64,000 nucleotides of DNA from Anoxybacteroides tepidamans (GTDB taxonomy: Bacteria > Bacillota > Bacilli > Bacillales > Anoxybacillaceae), in NCBI RefSeq assembly GCF_014201465.1, contig NZ_JACHEP010000002.1, positions 363,333 through 427,332 of the forward strand. Reading direction: 5' to 3'. The notes below the pieces were generated by a model. That model had not been told where the DNA came from. It worked only from the letters and a program-made list of their open reading frames with translations, and made no database searches. Of this stretch, positions 45,346-55,376 are shown piece after piece. Position numbers and translations under genes: made by a program. The stretch's first letter is position 1. Each line of letters opens with the position of its first letter.

Positions 45346-45487
45346 GTGTTGATTATCCATATATTTTTATTATACATGCAACACAGCATTTTAACGTTTT
45401 TGCTTTTTATCGAACGATTTCTGCTTCTTAATTTCGTTATAAGTTAAAAATTCCGGTTGTATATATAGATTTTTGGTTCATCGACAC
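45346..45487. repeat. Short member D of the repeat A family, 142 bp
   Basis: Ends GTGTTGATTATCCAT (45346-45360) and, inverted, GTGTCGATGAACCA (45474-45487) are the same terminal motif as repeat A. The interior is AT-rich and lacks the cloverleaf core. It lies in the gap between the LacI gene and the chemoreceptor. No protein. Confidence 0.6.
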
Positions 45488-45597
45488 ACCTATCTCATTT
45501 TAATCTTATCCAAACTTCCCCCAATTTTTTAAAGACAGCTCTCGCCACTTTCCGATACTAGTGCTATAATTTACCTAAAAGCGGAGGAGGGTTTTGG

Positions 45598-47319
45598 ATG
45601 AAACGAAAAAAAGTCATGACAATTGGCAAGAAATATGGTATCGTTTTCAGCTTTTCAACACTACTTTTTGTTAGCGTTTTCATTTTTGTCGCTTTGCTTG
45701 TCAACAATATGACAAACGTCGTGAAACAAGTCGAAGAAAAAAGCGATCAATCGATTTTAATCACAGAAATTGCAGCGCTATTCAAACAAAAATATATTAT
45801 TATTACCGATTACATGACGAATCCTCGTCCAGAAACATTGCAACAATATGAAGGGCAGACGAAGTTGTTTAAAGAAACCACTCAAAAGCTAAAACCTCAT
45901 ATAAAAACAGAGGAAGCAAAAAATATTTATAACGCTGTCATTTTAATCGATGAACAGCTGAACGAGTTGCTTTATAAAACCATTCAACCTGCCGTTTTGG
46001 AATATCGCAACCGCGGGGAACAAATTGATATTTTTGAGGTCATTAGATTTCAAAATAAAGCGGCAGTTATCCGTGATATGAGTATTGAAAAGCTTGAACA
46101 ATTAAGAAACATCATCGTGAATGAACGCAACTATCTTGTCAACAAAATGAACAGCAAAATAAAGCAAAACATGACGTTAATGGTTGCCACAGTTATCGTT
46201 GCTATTGTGCTGTCAGCTGTTTCTCTAACGATCGTAAGCAGAAGAATCAGCAAATCATTCCATGAAGCAGTTGGCATATGTAAGCAGCTCGCCAGCGGAA
46301 ACTTGCGAGTACAGCGAATGAACGTGACACGGACGGATGAAATCGGCGAAATTATGGCCGCGATGAACGAACTGGCTGATCACTTGCAACAATCGATCAA
46401 ACAAATTCAACAATCAGCCGAATGCGTCAATGAAATGTCACAGACGTTAAAAATGAATGCTGAAACGACAACCGAAACAAACGAACAAATTACACAAGCC
46501 TTTTTACAAGTAGCGGCAGGCGCGGACGAGCAAGTCGTTGCATCGGAACGAACGAATAATGCCGTCGAGCTGATCTCGGCAAAATTGACAAATGTGACAG
46601 ATCGCATAGAAAAAACAGTTCAACTAACCGATGAAGCGACCGAAAAAGTGCAGCAAGGTTCACAATTTGTTAAAGAAACGACTCACCAAATGGCGCTTAT
46701 CGACGAAAAAGTAAGCCATTTATCGGAAATCATTCAAACATTGAACGAAAAATCAAATGAAATTCAACAAATCGTTAGTCTTATTACCGCTATTTCTGAA
46801 CAAACGAATTTGCTTGCATTAAACGCCGCGATTGAGGCAGCGCGTGCAGGAGAACATGGAAAAGGATTTGGCGTCGTCGCTTCAGAAGTGCGGAAACTGG
46901 CCGAACAAACAGCGATTGCAGCCGGAAACATTCGCGATCTTCTTCATATTTCACACAACGAGACAAACCGTGCCGTTCAAGCGATGAGTGAAAGCAATGA
47001 TGCTGTAAAACACGGGGGACAAATTATTTCGCAGCTAGAAACTATTTTCAGCCATGTGTACGATTCGATATGGGGTGTCAAAACACAAAGCGAAATCGTT
47101 CGCCAAGCTATTTTAGAAACGAATGAAAAAATGGAGATGATGACACGTTCCGCCGAAGAAATTATTCACGTTTCGAAAATGACGGCAAAAAACATCGAGC
47201 AAGTAGCGTCTGCAACAGAAGAGCAAAACGCCACTATGCAAGAGCTGCTAGCCTCTTCGCACGAACTATCTAATACAGCCAATAGCTTAAAACAAGCGAT
47301 TGCTCGTTTTTCGCTTTAA
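45598..47319 (+). CDS. Methyl-accepting chemotaxis protein
   Basis: 573 aa. N-terminal helix (about 13-35), an extracellular four-helix-bundle-like sensor (36-195), second helix (about 197-218), HAMP (219-272: [20 protein letters not shown]), then the signalling coiled coil with tip [38 protein letters not shown]. Methylation-type Glu/Gln pairs flank the tip. Ligand unknown. The ATG follows GCGGAGGAGGGTTTTGG. Confidence 0.92.
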   Translation: MKRKKVMTIGKKYGIVFSFSTLLFVSVFIFVALLVNNMTNVVKQVEEKSDQSILITEIAALFKQKYIIITDYMTNPRPETLQQYEGQTKLFKETTQKLKPHIKTEEAKNIYNAVILIDEQLNELLYKTIQPAVLEYRNRGEQIDIFEVIRFQNKAAVIRDMSIEKLEQLRNIIVNERNYLVNKMNSKIKQNMTLMVATVIVAIVLSAVSLTIVSRRISKSFHEAVGICKQLASGNLRVQRMNVTRTDEIGEIMAAMNELADHLQQSIKQIQQSAECVNEMSQTLKMNAETTTETNEQITQAFLQVAAGADEQVVASERTNNAVELISAKLTNVTDRIEKTVQLTDEATEKVQQGSQFVKETTHQMALIDEKVSHLSEIIQTLNEKSNEIQQIVSLITAISEQTNLLALNAAIEAARAGEHGKGFGVVASEVRKLAEQTAIAAGNIRDLLHISHNETNRAVQAMSESNDAVKHGGQIISQLETIFSHVYDSIWGVKTQSEIVRQAILETNEKMEMMTRSAEEIIHVSKMTAKNIEQVASATEEQNATMQELLASSHELSNTANSLKQAIARFSL

Positions 47320-47427
47320 ACTCAATTGCCAAAAACTTGCCACTTCCTCTGTAATTGCCATTATAAATCTCCCTCCTCGCCACATACTAACATTGCAAGG
47401 CCATTTATGAAACAGGAGGAGAATAAT

Positions 47428-47634
47428 ATGGCAAGAAACAGCAACAAGTTGCTCGTACCGGGAATTGAACAAGCCCTTGATCAAATAAAATACGAAATCG
47501 CGCAAGAATTTGGCGTGCAGTTAGGTTCCGATACGCCCTCCCGTGCAAACGGTTCCGTCGGCGGCGAAATTACAAAACGGTTGATTGCACAAGCACAAAG
47601 CCAGCTTGCCGGATCGCTGCAAACAACTGAATAA
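47428..47634 (+). CDS. Alpha/beta-type small acid-soluble spore protein
   Basis: 68 aa from ATG 47428 ([20 protein letters not shown]); AGGAGGAGAATAAT precedes it. Signature [15 protein letters not shown] contains the E-F/GPR cleavage region, and [19 protein letters not shown] is the second DNA-binding helix. It coats DNA in spores against UV and heat. Followed by a strong terminator. Confidence 0.95.
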   Translation: MARNSNKLLVPGIEQALDQIKYEIAQEFGVQLGSDTPSRANGSVGGEITKRLIAQAQSQLAGSLQTTE

Positions 47635-47641
47635 CATGGCT

Positions 47642-47678
47642 CAAGAGGCTGTCCCATTTTGGAACAGCCTCTTTTCGA
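47642..47678 (+). terminator. Terminator of the SASP gene
   Basis: AAGAGGCTGTCCC pairs with GGAACAGCCTCTT, then TT. It also faces the end of the ferritin gene. Confidence 0.85.
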
Positions 47679-47679
47679 T

Positions 47680-48186
47680 TCATTGTTGTTCCGGTGTAAA
47701 TGTTCGTTTCGCAAACTCGCTATCAAGCATAAAGAGAGCGTTATTATCATTTTGAATGCGCCGCAATTTTTGAATAATGCTATCAAACATCGCTTCTTCT
47801 TCGACTTGCTCATCAATAAACCATTTTAAAAAGTTGATCGTTGCATGTTCCCGCTCGTCCCACGCAATATCCGATAACTGGTAAATCCGCTTCGTCACTT
47901 CTTTTTCTTGAACGAGCGCTTTTTCAAAACAGTCCAATACAGACGTAAAGTCATTGTTCGGGGAATCAAACCCGGTAATGATCGCCCGCTCCCCTAACGC
48001 ATTAATAAAATTGTAAAACTTCATCGCATGAAAACGTTCTTCTTCCGCTTGCACTAAAAAGAAATTTGCGAATCCATCTAGACTTTCCGCTGAACAATAC
48101 GCGGCCATTGCCATATACGCATGTGCGGAAAAAAATTCAAAATTCATTTGCTCGTTTAATCCTTGTAATAATTTTTCGCTTATCAT
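47680..48186 (-). CDS. ftn: Ferritin, bacterial non-heme type
   Basis: 168 aa from ATG 48186 (MISEKLLQGLNEQMNFEFFS); GAGGTGATTAAG upstream. Four-helix bundle with ferroxidase residues in EQMNFEFFSAHAYMAMAAYC, VQAEEERFHAMKFY and DEREHATINFLKWFIDEQVEEE. It stores iron in the cytoplasm. Single gene. Confidence 0.92.
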   Translation of the reverse strand: MISEKLLQGLNEQMNFEFFSAHAYMAMAAYCSAESLDGFANFFLVQAEEERFHAMKFYNFINALGERAIITGFDSPNNDFTSVLDCFEKALVQEKEVTKRIYQLSDIAWDEREHATINFLKWFIDEQVEEEAMFDSIIQKLRRIQNDNNALFMLDSEFAKRTFTPEQQ

Positions 48187-48227
48187 CTTAATCACCTCAG
48201 TTTGTTAATCCGCATGCCTATTATATC

Positions 48228-48262
48228 AAAAAAGGCCTTTACCGCAATCAGCAAAGACCTTT
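48228..48262 (-). terminator. Terminator of the amino acid permease gene
   Basis: AAGGTCTTT pairs with AAAGGCCTT (one G-T), followed by TTTTGATA on the minus strand. Confidence 0.75.
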
Positions 48263-48269
48263 TCCTTCA

Positions 48270-49685
48270 TTAACTTACTTTTTCATTTGCATGAACTTGA
48301 CCGTTTAATGTGCTATGTTTGCGACCATACACAAAGTAAATGACGAGACCAATCAATAGCCATGAGACGAATCCAATCCACGTCATCGCTGGTAACTGAA
48401 GAACTAAATATCCGCAAAAAACAACAGCCAATAATGGAACTAGCGGGACGAGCGGAGTTTTAAACGCACGTTTTAAATTCGGTTGCGTTTTGCGTAAAAT
48501 CATGATTCCAATCGACACCGTAATGAATGCAAATAGCGTTCCGATATTGGTTAGTTCTGCTAGTTTGTTTAAAGGGACAATTCCGGCAAAGAAAGCTACT
48601 AACACACCTGTTAGCCATGTATTCACAAATGGAACTTGTCTGACTGGGCTAACGTTTGAAAATACTTTTGGCAATAGGCCATCGCGGCTAATCGCATAAA
48701 ATAAACGCGTTTGTCCATACATCATAACAAGCAATACCGTTGTAATACCTGCAATCGCTCCTAATGAAATAAAGCCGGCTACCCAATCTTGATCGATGTA
48801 GTTTAACGCAAACGCCACAGGATTTTTCACATTCAACTGATCATAAGGAACAATACCTGTTAATACGAGCGATACAGCAATATATAATGCGGTACAAATT
48901 AATAAAGAAGCAATAATGCCAATCGGCATACTTCGCTGTGGATTTCTTACTTCTTCAGCTGCGGTAGAAACGGCATCAAAGCCGATATAAGCAAAAAATA
49001 CCGTCGCTGCCCCAGTCGCTACCCCTGAGAATCCAAACGGCATAAATGGAGTCCAGTTATCTGGTTTTACATACCAAACCCCTACAGCAAGGAACAATAT
49101 CACAACTGTTACTTTAATAATAACCATAATCGAATTAAAGCGAGCAGATTTTTTTACACCACGCGTCAATAAGAATGTAATTAAAAGAACAATAAAAATA
49201 GCTGGCACGTCAATCAATGTTCCTTTTGCCGGATCGTAAGCACTTGTTAACGCTTTCGGAAGCTCAAAACCAAATCCTGCTAACAAACCTTGGAAATAAC
49301 CTGACCATCCCGCTGCTACAGCTGAGGCGGCGACTCCGTATTCTAGAATTAAGTCCCATCCTAAAATCCAAGCAATTAATTCACCGAAAGCCGCATAACT
49401 ATACGTATAAGCGCTTCCAGATACCGGCACGGTCGAAGCGAACTCTGCATAGCAAAGTGCGGCAAATACGCATGCAAGACCTGAAAGAATAAAGGAAAGA
49501 ACAAGCGCAGGACCTGCATGTTCAGCAGCAGCAACCCCAGTCAGTACGAAAATCCCTGTACCGATGATGGCTCCGATTCCAAGCATCGTTAAATCAAACG
49601 CGCCTAGTTCCTTCTTTAACGATGATCCTTTCCCCCCTGCTTCTTTCAGAAGGACGTCAATAGGTTTCTTCCTAAATAAATTCAT
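48270..49685 (-). CDS. APC-family amino acid permease, YfnA-like
   Basis: 471 aa, twelve membrane helices. Helix 1 GIGAIIGTGIFVLTGVAAAEHAG carries the substrate-binding GTGIF; FFAYIGFDAVSTAAEEVRNP is the helix 6 signature of the cationic amino acid transporter branch. It resembles YfnA-type permeases. Substrate not assignable. GGGGAGACAACAAG precedes the ATG; its upstream gap (to 50073) also holds the promoter of the divergent symporter operon. Confidence 0.87.
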   Translation of the reverse strand: MNLFRKKPIDVLLKEAGGKGSSLKKELGAFDLTMLGIGAIIGTGIFVLTGVAAAEHAGPALVLSFILSGLACVFAALCYAEFASTVPVSGSAYTYSYAAFGELIAWILGWDLILEYGVAASAVAAGWSGYFQGLLAGFGFELPKALTSAYDPAKGTLIDVPAIFIVLLITFLLTRGVKKSARFNSIMVIIKVTVVILFLAVGVWYVKPDNWTPFMPFGFSGVATGAATVFFAYIGFDAVSTAAEEVRNPQRSMPIGIIASLLICTALYIAVSLVLTGIVPYDQLNVKNPVAFALNYIDQDWVAGFISLGAIAGITTVLLVMMYGQTRLFYAISRDGLLPKVFSNVSPVRQVPFVNTWLTGVLVAFFAGIVPLNKLAELTNIGTLFAFITVSIGIMILRKTQPNLKRAFKTPLVPLVPLLAVVFCGYLVLQLPAMTWIGFVSWLLIGLVIYFVYGRKHSTLNGQVHANEKVS

Positions 49686-49945
49686 CTTGTTGTCTCCCCT
49701 TGTCGTTTTTTGTAGAATTTTGCCGAAGTATACGTGTAAGATTGTATACGATTCAATAATTTTTGTAAAGTTGAAAAATAAAGAAAAAGCACAATTGCTT
49801 TTCTACTTAAAGAAAGAATTTTAAAAATATTATGATTTTATTTATTTTTTAACAATTATATTTAAATTATTATTATCTTGAAATATTTGTATTCATTTTT
49901 CTAATAAACAATCTTCCAAAATGATGATTTTTTTTAAATTCGTAA

Positions 49946-49974
49946 TTTACAAAGTTTTCTGATAAACGTATAAT
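49946..49974 (+). promoter_or_regulatory. SigA-type promoter of the DUF485-symporter operon
   Basis: TTTACA (49946-49951), 17-nt spacer, TATAAT (49969-49974). The rest of the 388-nt gap 49686-50073 is strongly AT-rich; no other gene or RNA is evident in it. Confidence 0.7.
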
Positions 49975-50073
49975 GAATTTGTGGCAAATTTATGAACAAT
50001 TATAAGAAAGGGGGACCGTTTGAGACGTATTTTTTCCTAACTGAAATAAAAAATTACAGAGGAGGGGTTAAGT

Positions 50074-50418
50074 GTGGCTATTAAAGATTTTTCTTCTCAA
50101 CAACAGCGAGTTTCTATCGATTACAGTCAAATTGTTCAATCATCTTCTTTTCAACAGTTAATGCGTGAAAAACGTGGATTTATTTTACCGTTTTCGTTGT
50201 TCTTTTTAGCGTTTTACTTCGCCTTGCCGATTTTAACATCATATTCAAAAGTATTAAATACTCCTGCGATTGGTTCGATCAGCTGGGCTTGGGTGTTCGC
50301 TTTTGCCCAATTTATTATGACGTGGACGCTTTGCACGATCTACTCAAAACGCGCCGCACGTTTTGATGAAATGGTAGAAAAAATCAGGCAGGAAGTAAAA
50401 GAAGGAGGCAACGTATAA
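50074..50418 (+). CDS. DUF485 membrane protein
   Basis: 114 aa from GTG 50074 after GAGGAGGGGTTAAGT. Two membrane helices (about 40-62 and 75-97); block SFQQLMREKRGFILPFSLFF and FAQFIMTWTLCTIYSKRAAR are DUF485. This family is almost always paired with acetate-type sodium:solute symporters, as YjcH with ActP in E. coli. The stop overlaps the symporter ATG (TAATG). Confidence 0.9.
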   Translation: MAIKDFSSQQQRVSIDYSQIVQSSSFQQLMREKRGFILPFSLFFLAFYFALPILTSYSKVLNTPAIGSISWAWVFAFAQFIMTWTLCTIYSKRAARFDEMVEKIRQEVKEGGNV

Positions 50419-51959
50419 TGAACGGTTTAGCGTTTTCCTTGTTTTTAATCATCGTCGCCCTGACCCTCGTCATCACGTATTTTGCTTCGAAGCGAACAAA
50501 AACAACAAGCGAGTTTTACACAGCGGACAGCACGCTAACCGGCTGGCAAAACGGATTAGCAATCGCTGGAGATTACATGTCAGCTGCCTCATTTTTAGGG
50601 ATTGCTGGAATGATTGCTTTAGCCGGATTTGACGGATTTTTCTACAGCATCGGTTTCCTTGTTGCTTATCTCGTCGTCCTTTACATTGTAGCGGAGCCTC
50701 TTCGCAACTTAGGAAAATACACGATGGCAGATATGATCGCCGCAAGATTCGATGATAAAAAAGTTCGCGGCGTCGCGGCGTTAAATACGATTTCCATTTC
50801 TATCTTTTATATGATTGCACAGCTTGTCGGTGCAGGCGGACTTATTAAACTTTTATTAGGCATTGATTATGTCTATTCTGTTTTAATCGTCGGCACGTTG
50901 ATGACGATTTACGTTGTATTTGGCGGTATGACCGCAACGAGCTGGGTGCAAATTGTCAAAGCGGTTTTACTTATGGCAGGGACGTTCATTATTTCCATTA
51001 TGGTATTTGCAAAGTTTGACTTCAATCTTGTCAAAATGTTCAATGAAGTTAAAACAGCGACTCCATTAGGCGAAGCATTTTTAAATCCTGGAAACAAATT
51101 CAAAAACCCACTTGACACTATTTCGCTCAACTTAGCTCTCATCTTAGGTACAGCAGGACTTCCGCACATTCTTATTCGCTTTTTCACAGTAAAAGACGCA
51201 CCAACTGCTCGAAAATCGGTTGTATACGCTACATGGATCATCGGTTTGTTCTACGTTATGACGATTTTCTTAGGCTTCGGTGCTGCATCGTTCGTTGGCT
51301 ATGATAAAATTGTTGCAGCAAACCCGGCCGGAAATATGGCGGCTCCGTTATTAGCCGAAGCGTTAGGCGGCGAGTTCTTATTCGCTTTCGTTTCTGCTGT
51401 TGCTTTCGCCACGATTTTAGCGGTTGTAGCCGGGCTTGTACTATCTGCAGCATCCGCATTTGCCCATGATTTTTACAGCCATATTATTCGCCATGGCCAA
51501 GCAACAGAAAGAGAACAAATGCTGGCAGCACGCTGGGCATCGATCGGCGTCGCGGTTTTATCCATCCTATTAGCATTGTTCGCGCAAAAAATGAACGTTG
51601 CGTTCCTTGTTGCACTAGCTTTTGCGGTTGCAGCGAGCGCGAATTTGCCAATCATTTTACTAACGATCTTTTGGAAGCGCTTTAATACAACTGGGGCGAT
51701 TGTCGGCATGCTTGTCGGGTTATTCAGTTCGTTATTGCTTGTGGCGCTTAGCCCGAACGTTTGGGCACCGCAACCTGGTGTTGCCATTCTCGTTGGCGAA
51801 CCGATTTTCAAACTCGCTAACCCAGGAATCGTGTCCATTCCGTTAGGTTTTATTGCGGCCGTCATTGGAACGCTTCTATCTTCGAAAAAGGCAGATGAAA
51901 AGAAATTTGATGAAATTCTCGTGAAAGCGAATACAGGAATTAAAGAATTAGCAAATTAA
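50418..51959 (+). CDS. Sodium:solute symporter, ActP/YwcA-like monocarboxylate permease
   Basis: 513 aa, thirteen helices of the SSS family. SEFYTADSTLTGWQNGLAIAGDYMSAASFLG is the helix 1-2 signature; YTMADMIAARF and GTAGLPHILIRFFTVKDAPTARKS (sodium-site region) fit the acetate/pyruvate-type branch. Cotranscribed with DUF485. Likely imports acetate or another short organic acid. Confidence 0.9.
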   Translation: MNGLAFSLFLIIVALTLVITYFASKRTKTTSEFYTADSTLTGWQNGLAIAGDYMSAASFLGIAGMIALAGFDGFFYSIGFLVAYLVVLYIVAEPLRNLGKYTMADMIAARFDDKKVRGVAALNTISISIFYMIAQLVGAGGLIKLLLGIDYVYSVLIVGTLMTIYVVFGGMTATSWVQIVKAVLLMAGTFIISIMVFAKFDFNLVKMFNEVKTATPLGEAFLNPGNKFKNPLDTISLNLALILGTAGLPHILIRFFTVKDAPTARKSVVYATWIIGLFYVMTIFLGFGAASFVGYDKIVAANPAGNMAAPLLAEALGGEFLFAFVSAVAFATILAVVAGLVLSAASAFAHDFYSHIIRHGQATEREQMLAARWASIGVAVLSILLALFAQKMNVAFLVALAFAVAASANLPIILLTIFWKRFNTTGAIVGMLVGLFSSLLLVALSPNVWAPQPGVAILVGEPIFKLANPGIVSIPLGFIAAVIGTLLSSKKADEKKFDEILVKANTGIKELAN

Positions 51960-51964
51960 AAAAA

Positions 51965-51999
51965 AAGGCTGAATTCGGAAATATTCCGAGTTCAGCCTT
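51965..51999. terminator. Bidirectional terminator
   Basis: AAGGCTGAATTCGGAA pairs with TTCCGAGTTCAGCCTT (one G-T) across TAT, with A- and T-tracts outside; it serves the symporter and the convergent repeat protein gene. Confidence 0.9.
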
Positions 52000-52001
52000 T
52001 T

Positions 52002-53105
52002 TTAATTTTCTTCGTGTTCACCATCATTTTCTTCGTTCTCACCATCTGACATATTTCCATCATCTTCATTTTTCTCTTTGTTGTCTTCAAATTTTATTTT
52101 TTTACCGCTGAAAAATACTAGTTCAATCTCTAAACTAGCGTAATTTTCTACATTAAACGTTTGTTTTACTTCATTAGCAATGTCTTCCATATTCATATTT
52201 TGTGAAAATGTGATCGTTTTAAGAAAGTCGTCTACGCTAGTGCCCCGAAAACTCCCTGATTCATCGATGATTTTACCTTTAGATTTATTACGTTGAATTT
52301 TGTATTCGACTTTGATTTTCTTATCTTCTAGCGTCACTAATTCGATTTTTAATTTTTTTACTTCATTTGTATCAATGATTCCATTTTTGTTCCAGTCTTC
52401 TTTTCCGTCTTCAAACCCATCGTCGTCGCTGTCTCGATCTAGCGGATTCTCTTTTGCTTCAAATTCAACCACATTCGACAATCCGTCGTCATCTAAGTCT
52501 TCATCTCCATCTAATGTACCATCTTTATCCGTATCACTAACATTTGGGTTTAACTTAATTTTGAATTCCTGCTGATTTGTTAATGAATCGTTGTCTTTAT
52601 CCTCTTGTCCATCTTTGATACGATCCTTATCTGTATCATTTACGATTGGATTCGTCTGTACAATAAATTCCTGTTTGGTTGTTAATCCGTCAGCATCATT
52701 ATCTTCATATGCATCAGATTTTCCATCTTTATCTGTATCGCTTAATGCCGGATTGAGTTTTGCCTTCAGTTCTTGTAAATTCGTTAAACCATCTTTATCG
52801 CTATCTTCATCACTGTCGTTAATTTTATCGTGGTCCGTATCTTTTTGAATCGGGTTTAAGTTTAGTTGATACTCAACAATATTACTTAATCCGTCTTTGT
52901 CGTTGTCTTTTTTTGCAACATCTTTCCCTAATCCAAGTTTAAACTTTAGTTCCCACGCATCATCAATATTATCTTTGTTTTTATCAACAACTCTTTGTTT
53001 TTTTCCTTTTTCCGCTTTTCCTTTCGCTTCTGCAAGCTGAAATCCTTGGAAGAAAATAAGCGAAAAAGCAATTGCGCCCGCTAAAAACTTTTTTAGCTGT
53101 TTCAT
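52002..53105 (-). CDS. Secreted thrombospondin type 3 repeat, calcium-binding protein
   Basis: 367 aa. Signal peptide MKQLKKFLAGAIAFSLIFFQ through AEA. Residues about 40-250 hold eight or so Asp-rich type 3 repeats, such as DNDKDGLSNIVEYQLNLNP and DTDKDGKSDAYEDNDADGLT, each an EF-like Ca2+ loop. After NPLDRDSDDDGFEDGKED the fold changes to a beta-rich C-terminal domain (about 255-345), then a very acidic tail. No LPXTG anchor or membrane helix at the C-terminus, so probably released or wall-associated. Expression is likely controlled by the c-di-GMP-I riboswitch just upstream, which suggests a surface/matrix role (inference). Confidence 0.88.
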   Translation of the reverse strand: MKQLKKFLAGAIAFSLIFFQGFQLAEAKGKAEKGKKQRVVDKNKDNIDDAWELKFKLGLGKDVAKKDNDKDGLSNIVEYQLNLNPIQKDTDHDKINDSDEDSDKDGLTNLQELKAKLNPALSDTDKDGKSDAYEDNDADGLTTKQEFIVQTNPIVNDTDKDRIKDGQEDKDNDSLTNQQEFKIKLNPNVSDTDKDGTLDGDEDLDDDGLSNVVEFEAKENPLDRDSDDDGFEDGKEDWNKNGIIDTNEVKKLKIELVTLEDKKIKVEYKIQRNKSKGKIIDESGSFRGTSVDDFLKTITFSQNMNMEDIANEVKQTFNVENYASLEIELVFFSGKKIKFEDNKEKNEDDGNMSDGENEENDGEHEEN

Positions 53106-53111
53106 AGTGCA

Positions 53112-53236
53112 CTCTCCCCTTTACTAAATATTGATTTCGGAAGCTGGCTGGCATAGTGAAACTTCACTTTAGCCCCTGTAGCTTTGCGTCGCTACGTTTC
53201 CATAGCTTTGCCTTTATCGTTGCAATATTCAGTAAA
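53112..53236 (-). promoter_or_regulatory. c-di-GMP-I (GEMM-I) riboswitch with extended P1
   Basis: Minus-strand aptamer within 53136-53217: AAAGGCAAAGCTATGGAAAC, GTAGCGACGCAAAGCTACAG, GGGCTAAAG, then ACTATGCCAGCCAGCTTCCG. These are the GEMM-I blocks, including the GAAA tetraloop arm. Sequences flanking it pair over 14 bp: TTTACTGAATATTG (53236-53223) with CAATATTTAGTAAA (53133-53120). The Shine-Dalgarno GGGGAGAG (53119-53112) abuts that stem, so translational control is plausible. There is no terminator between aptamer and ATG. Confidence 0.92.
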
Positions 53237-53418
53237 AAATAAAACAACGACTTATCTTCACTTTCTCAAACTCTTTGCAGTTTGTCTATAGGTAAAATGA
53301 TTTATGTAATCATGATGCTAGATTCCTATCATTTTTGTGAAATATTTGTCAGTTCCCGTTTTCATTGGAGTTGGAAACAAAAAAGCGCGACGAACAGTGA
53401 CAAGCACTGTTCGTCTAC

Positions 53419-54528
53419 TCACGGACGATACGTTTTCTCTGTAACAGTATATACATCTACTTGGCGGCGGTCAACTTCATAACCAATTCCTGGTTTATCT
53501 AGTACAGTAATCATGCCATGGTGAACAACGACTTCCGGCTGAATAATATCTTTCTCCCAATAATACGAAGAAGCCGCTGTATCGCCTGGCATGACGAAGT
53601 TTTCCAACGTTGTGATGGCGATATTGTGAGCTCTTCCTACCCCTGATTCCAGCATGCCGCCGCACCAAACGGGAATGTTATGTTCTTGACATAAGTCGTG
53701 AATGCGTTTCGCCTCTGTCAACCCGCCGACACGCCCAATTTTTATATTGATCACTCGGCAGCTTCCGAGCTTGATCGCCTTTCTTGCATCTTCATACGAA
53801 TGAATGCTTTCATCTAAGCAAATCGGCGTGCTTAGTTGTGACTGCAATGCTGCATGATCAACGATATCATCAGCGGCGAGCGGTTGTTCGATCATCATAA
53901 GCTGAAATTCATCAAGCGCTTTCAAACGGTCGATGTCTTGCAGTGAATAAGCGGAGTTGGCATCAGCCATTAACGGAACATTCGGAAAACGGCGGTGAAC
54001 TTCACGAACGACATCAACGTCCCAACCTGGTTTAATTTTCAGTTTGATCCGCCGATATCCTTCGCTTACATATCGCTCCACAACGCGCAATAAATCATCC
54101 ACGCTTTTTTGAATGCCGATGCTAATCCCAACTTCGATTTCTTTCTTTGTTCCACCGAGCGCTTTACTTAACGATATGTTCTGTTTCTTCGCAAAAAGAT
54201 CCCACACTGCCCCTTCAATCGCTGATTTCGCCATATTGTTTTTTCGAATCGTTGAAAAACGTTGGCGCAACTCGTCAGGATGTTTGATCGGCGTTTGAAA
54301 TACAAGCGGTAATAAAAAATCTTCTAACATATGCCAGTTCGTTTTGACCGTTTCTTCGTTGTACCATGGAGAATGAAACGCCACCGATTCGCCCCAACCT
54401 GACACGCCATCTTCATCGATCACTTCCACTAAAATAAATTCTTTTGTCGTAAACGCTCCAAAACTTGTAGCAAACGGAGATTTTAATTCCATCTGTAAAT
54501 GCCGTAAAATAACTTGTTTGATTTTCAT
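53419..54528 (-). CDS. N-succinylamino acid racemase / o-succinylbenzoate synthase (enolase superfamily)
   Basis: 369 aa. KxK catalytic lysine pair in [15 protein letters not shown], metal ligands in [16 protein letters not shown] and CLDESIHS, and the second catalytic lysine in [13 protein letters not shown]. The same fold does OSBS (menaquinone) and NSAR reactions. Here there are no men genes; the operon partners are a GNAT acyltransferase and an M20 hydrolase, the set described for Geobacillus kaustophilus that converts D- to L-amino acids via N-succinyl intermediates. So NSAR is the probable role. ATG overlaps the GNAT stop by 4 nt. Confidence 0.87.
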   Translation of the reverse strand: MKIKQVILRHLQMELKSPFATSFGAFTTKEFILVEVIDEDGVSGWGESVAFHSPWYNEETVKTNWHMLEDFLLPLVFQTPIKHPDELRQRFSTIRKNNMAKSAIEGAVWDLFAKKQNISLSKALGGTKKEIEVGISIGIQKSVDDLLRVVERYVSEGYRRIKLKIKPGWDVDVVREVHRRFPNVPLMADANSAYSLQDIDRLKALDEFQLMMIEQPLAADDIVDHAALQSQLSTPICLDESIHSYEDARKAIKLGSCRVINIKIGRVGGLTEAKRIHDLCQEHNIPVWCGGMLESGVGRAHNIAITTLENFVMPGDTAASSYYWEKDIIQPEVVVHHGMITVLDKPGIGYEVDRRQVDVYTVTEKTYRP

Positions 54529-55376
54529 TGACCGCTTCTCCCTTCATACAATGGCGGCTTATCCCGCTTGATTAAAACGTAGTATAGAACAGGCTCGTTT
54601 TCGTTTCGCAGCACATGAGCAACTGCCCAGCCTGCTTGAAACAACCGAGTAAATACTTCGCGCGTTTTGTAGCGCCAATCTAATGCTAACTCATGATCTT
54701 TCTCTTTTAAGTGCTGAAAGTGAAGCGGGATAGGGACGAACAAAAACGGTTGATCATAAAAAGATTCCCACTCTTTTGCTGGGAAAACGGCCTCCGGTTC
54801 ACCGTTTGTCCTCTCTTTCCAATCAAGCACTTCCGCTTCCGGTGATCGATGAATTTGTGAAAACATCCGATGCCGCTCCTCTAAATAAGCGCTGCCAATG
54901 TGCCATTCGACATAAAACCGGTCAGACGGCAATCGCTTATTGAGCGCATCGTTCATTTCTCCATAACAATTTTCAATATACTCCGAACAAACGGCTCCGA
55001 GTTTGACGATGTTTAAATAGCCGTTGCGGCTCTCAAGCGGATCGTACGTCCAGCGAATATTTCGGTACCCCGCCTTCATTGCTTCCTCTGCTTGTGCCTT
55101 TTTTAACATATACCCGATCCCACGATTGCGAAACGCTTCATCAATTCCGAGCATATGAGAGCACAAATACACTTCGCCGTTTTTGTATCCCGGAAAGCTA
55201 TAGACAAATCCGACCATTCGCTCCGCGACATATGCGCCGATGACGATTCCGCCGTTTTTCGCTACCGTTAACGTTTGATGAATCGGCGTAGGGTTTGCTT
55301 TCCATACATGTTGTTCTAACTGAGCCATTTTCTGTAGTTCTTCAATCGTATCAATTTTTCGTAGCAAAATGTCCAA
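54525..55376 (-). CDS. GNAT acyltransferase, probable D-amino acid N-succinyltransferase
   Basis: 283 aa from TTG 55376 ([20 protein letters not shown]) after AGGGGAGAAAAACG, overlapping the end of the M20 gene. GNAT fold: [27 protein letters not shown] is the CoA-binding motif A (RNRGIG). The C-terminal half is an extra domain. By context it would succinylate D-amino acids so that the racemase can act. Specificity is inferred only from the operon. Confidence 0.8.
   Translation of the reverse strand: MDILLRKIDTIEELQKMAQLEQHVWKANPTPIHQTLTVAKNGGIVIGAYVAERMVGFVYSFPGYKNGEVYLCSHMLGIDEAFRNRGIGYMLKKAQAEEAMKAGYRNIRWTYDPLESRNGYLNIVKLGAVCSEYIENCYGEMNDALNKRLPSDRFYVEWHIGSAYLEERHRMFSQIHRSPEAEVLDWKERTNGEPEAVFPAKEWESFYDQPFLFVPIPLHFQHLKEKDHELALDWRYKTREVFTRLFQAGWAVAHVLRNENEPVLYYVLIKRDKPPLYEGRSGQ

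Noticed and set aside
45530..45558. SigD (flagellar) promoter before the chemoreceptor gene
   Set aside because: TAAA and TCCGATAC are present, but the spacer is 17 nt instead of about 15 and the -10 has mismatches, so not called.
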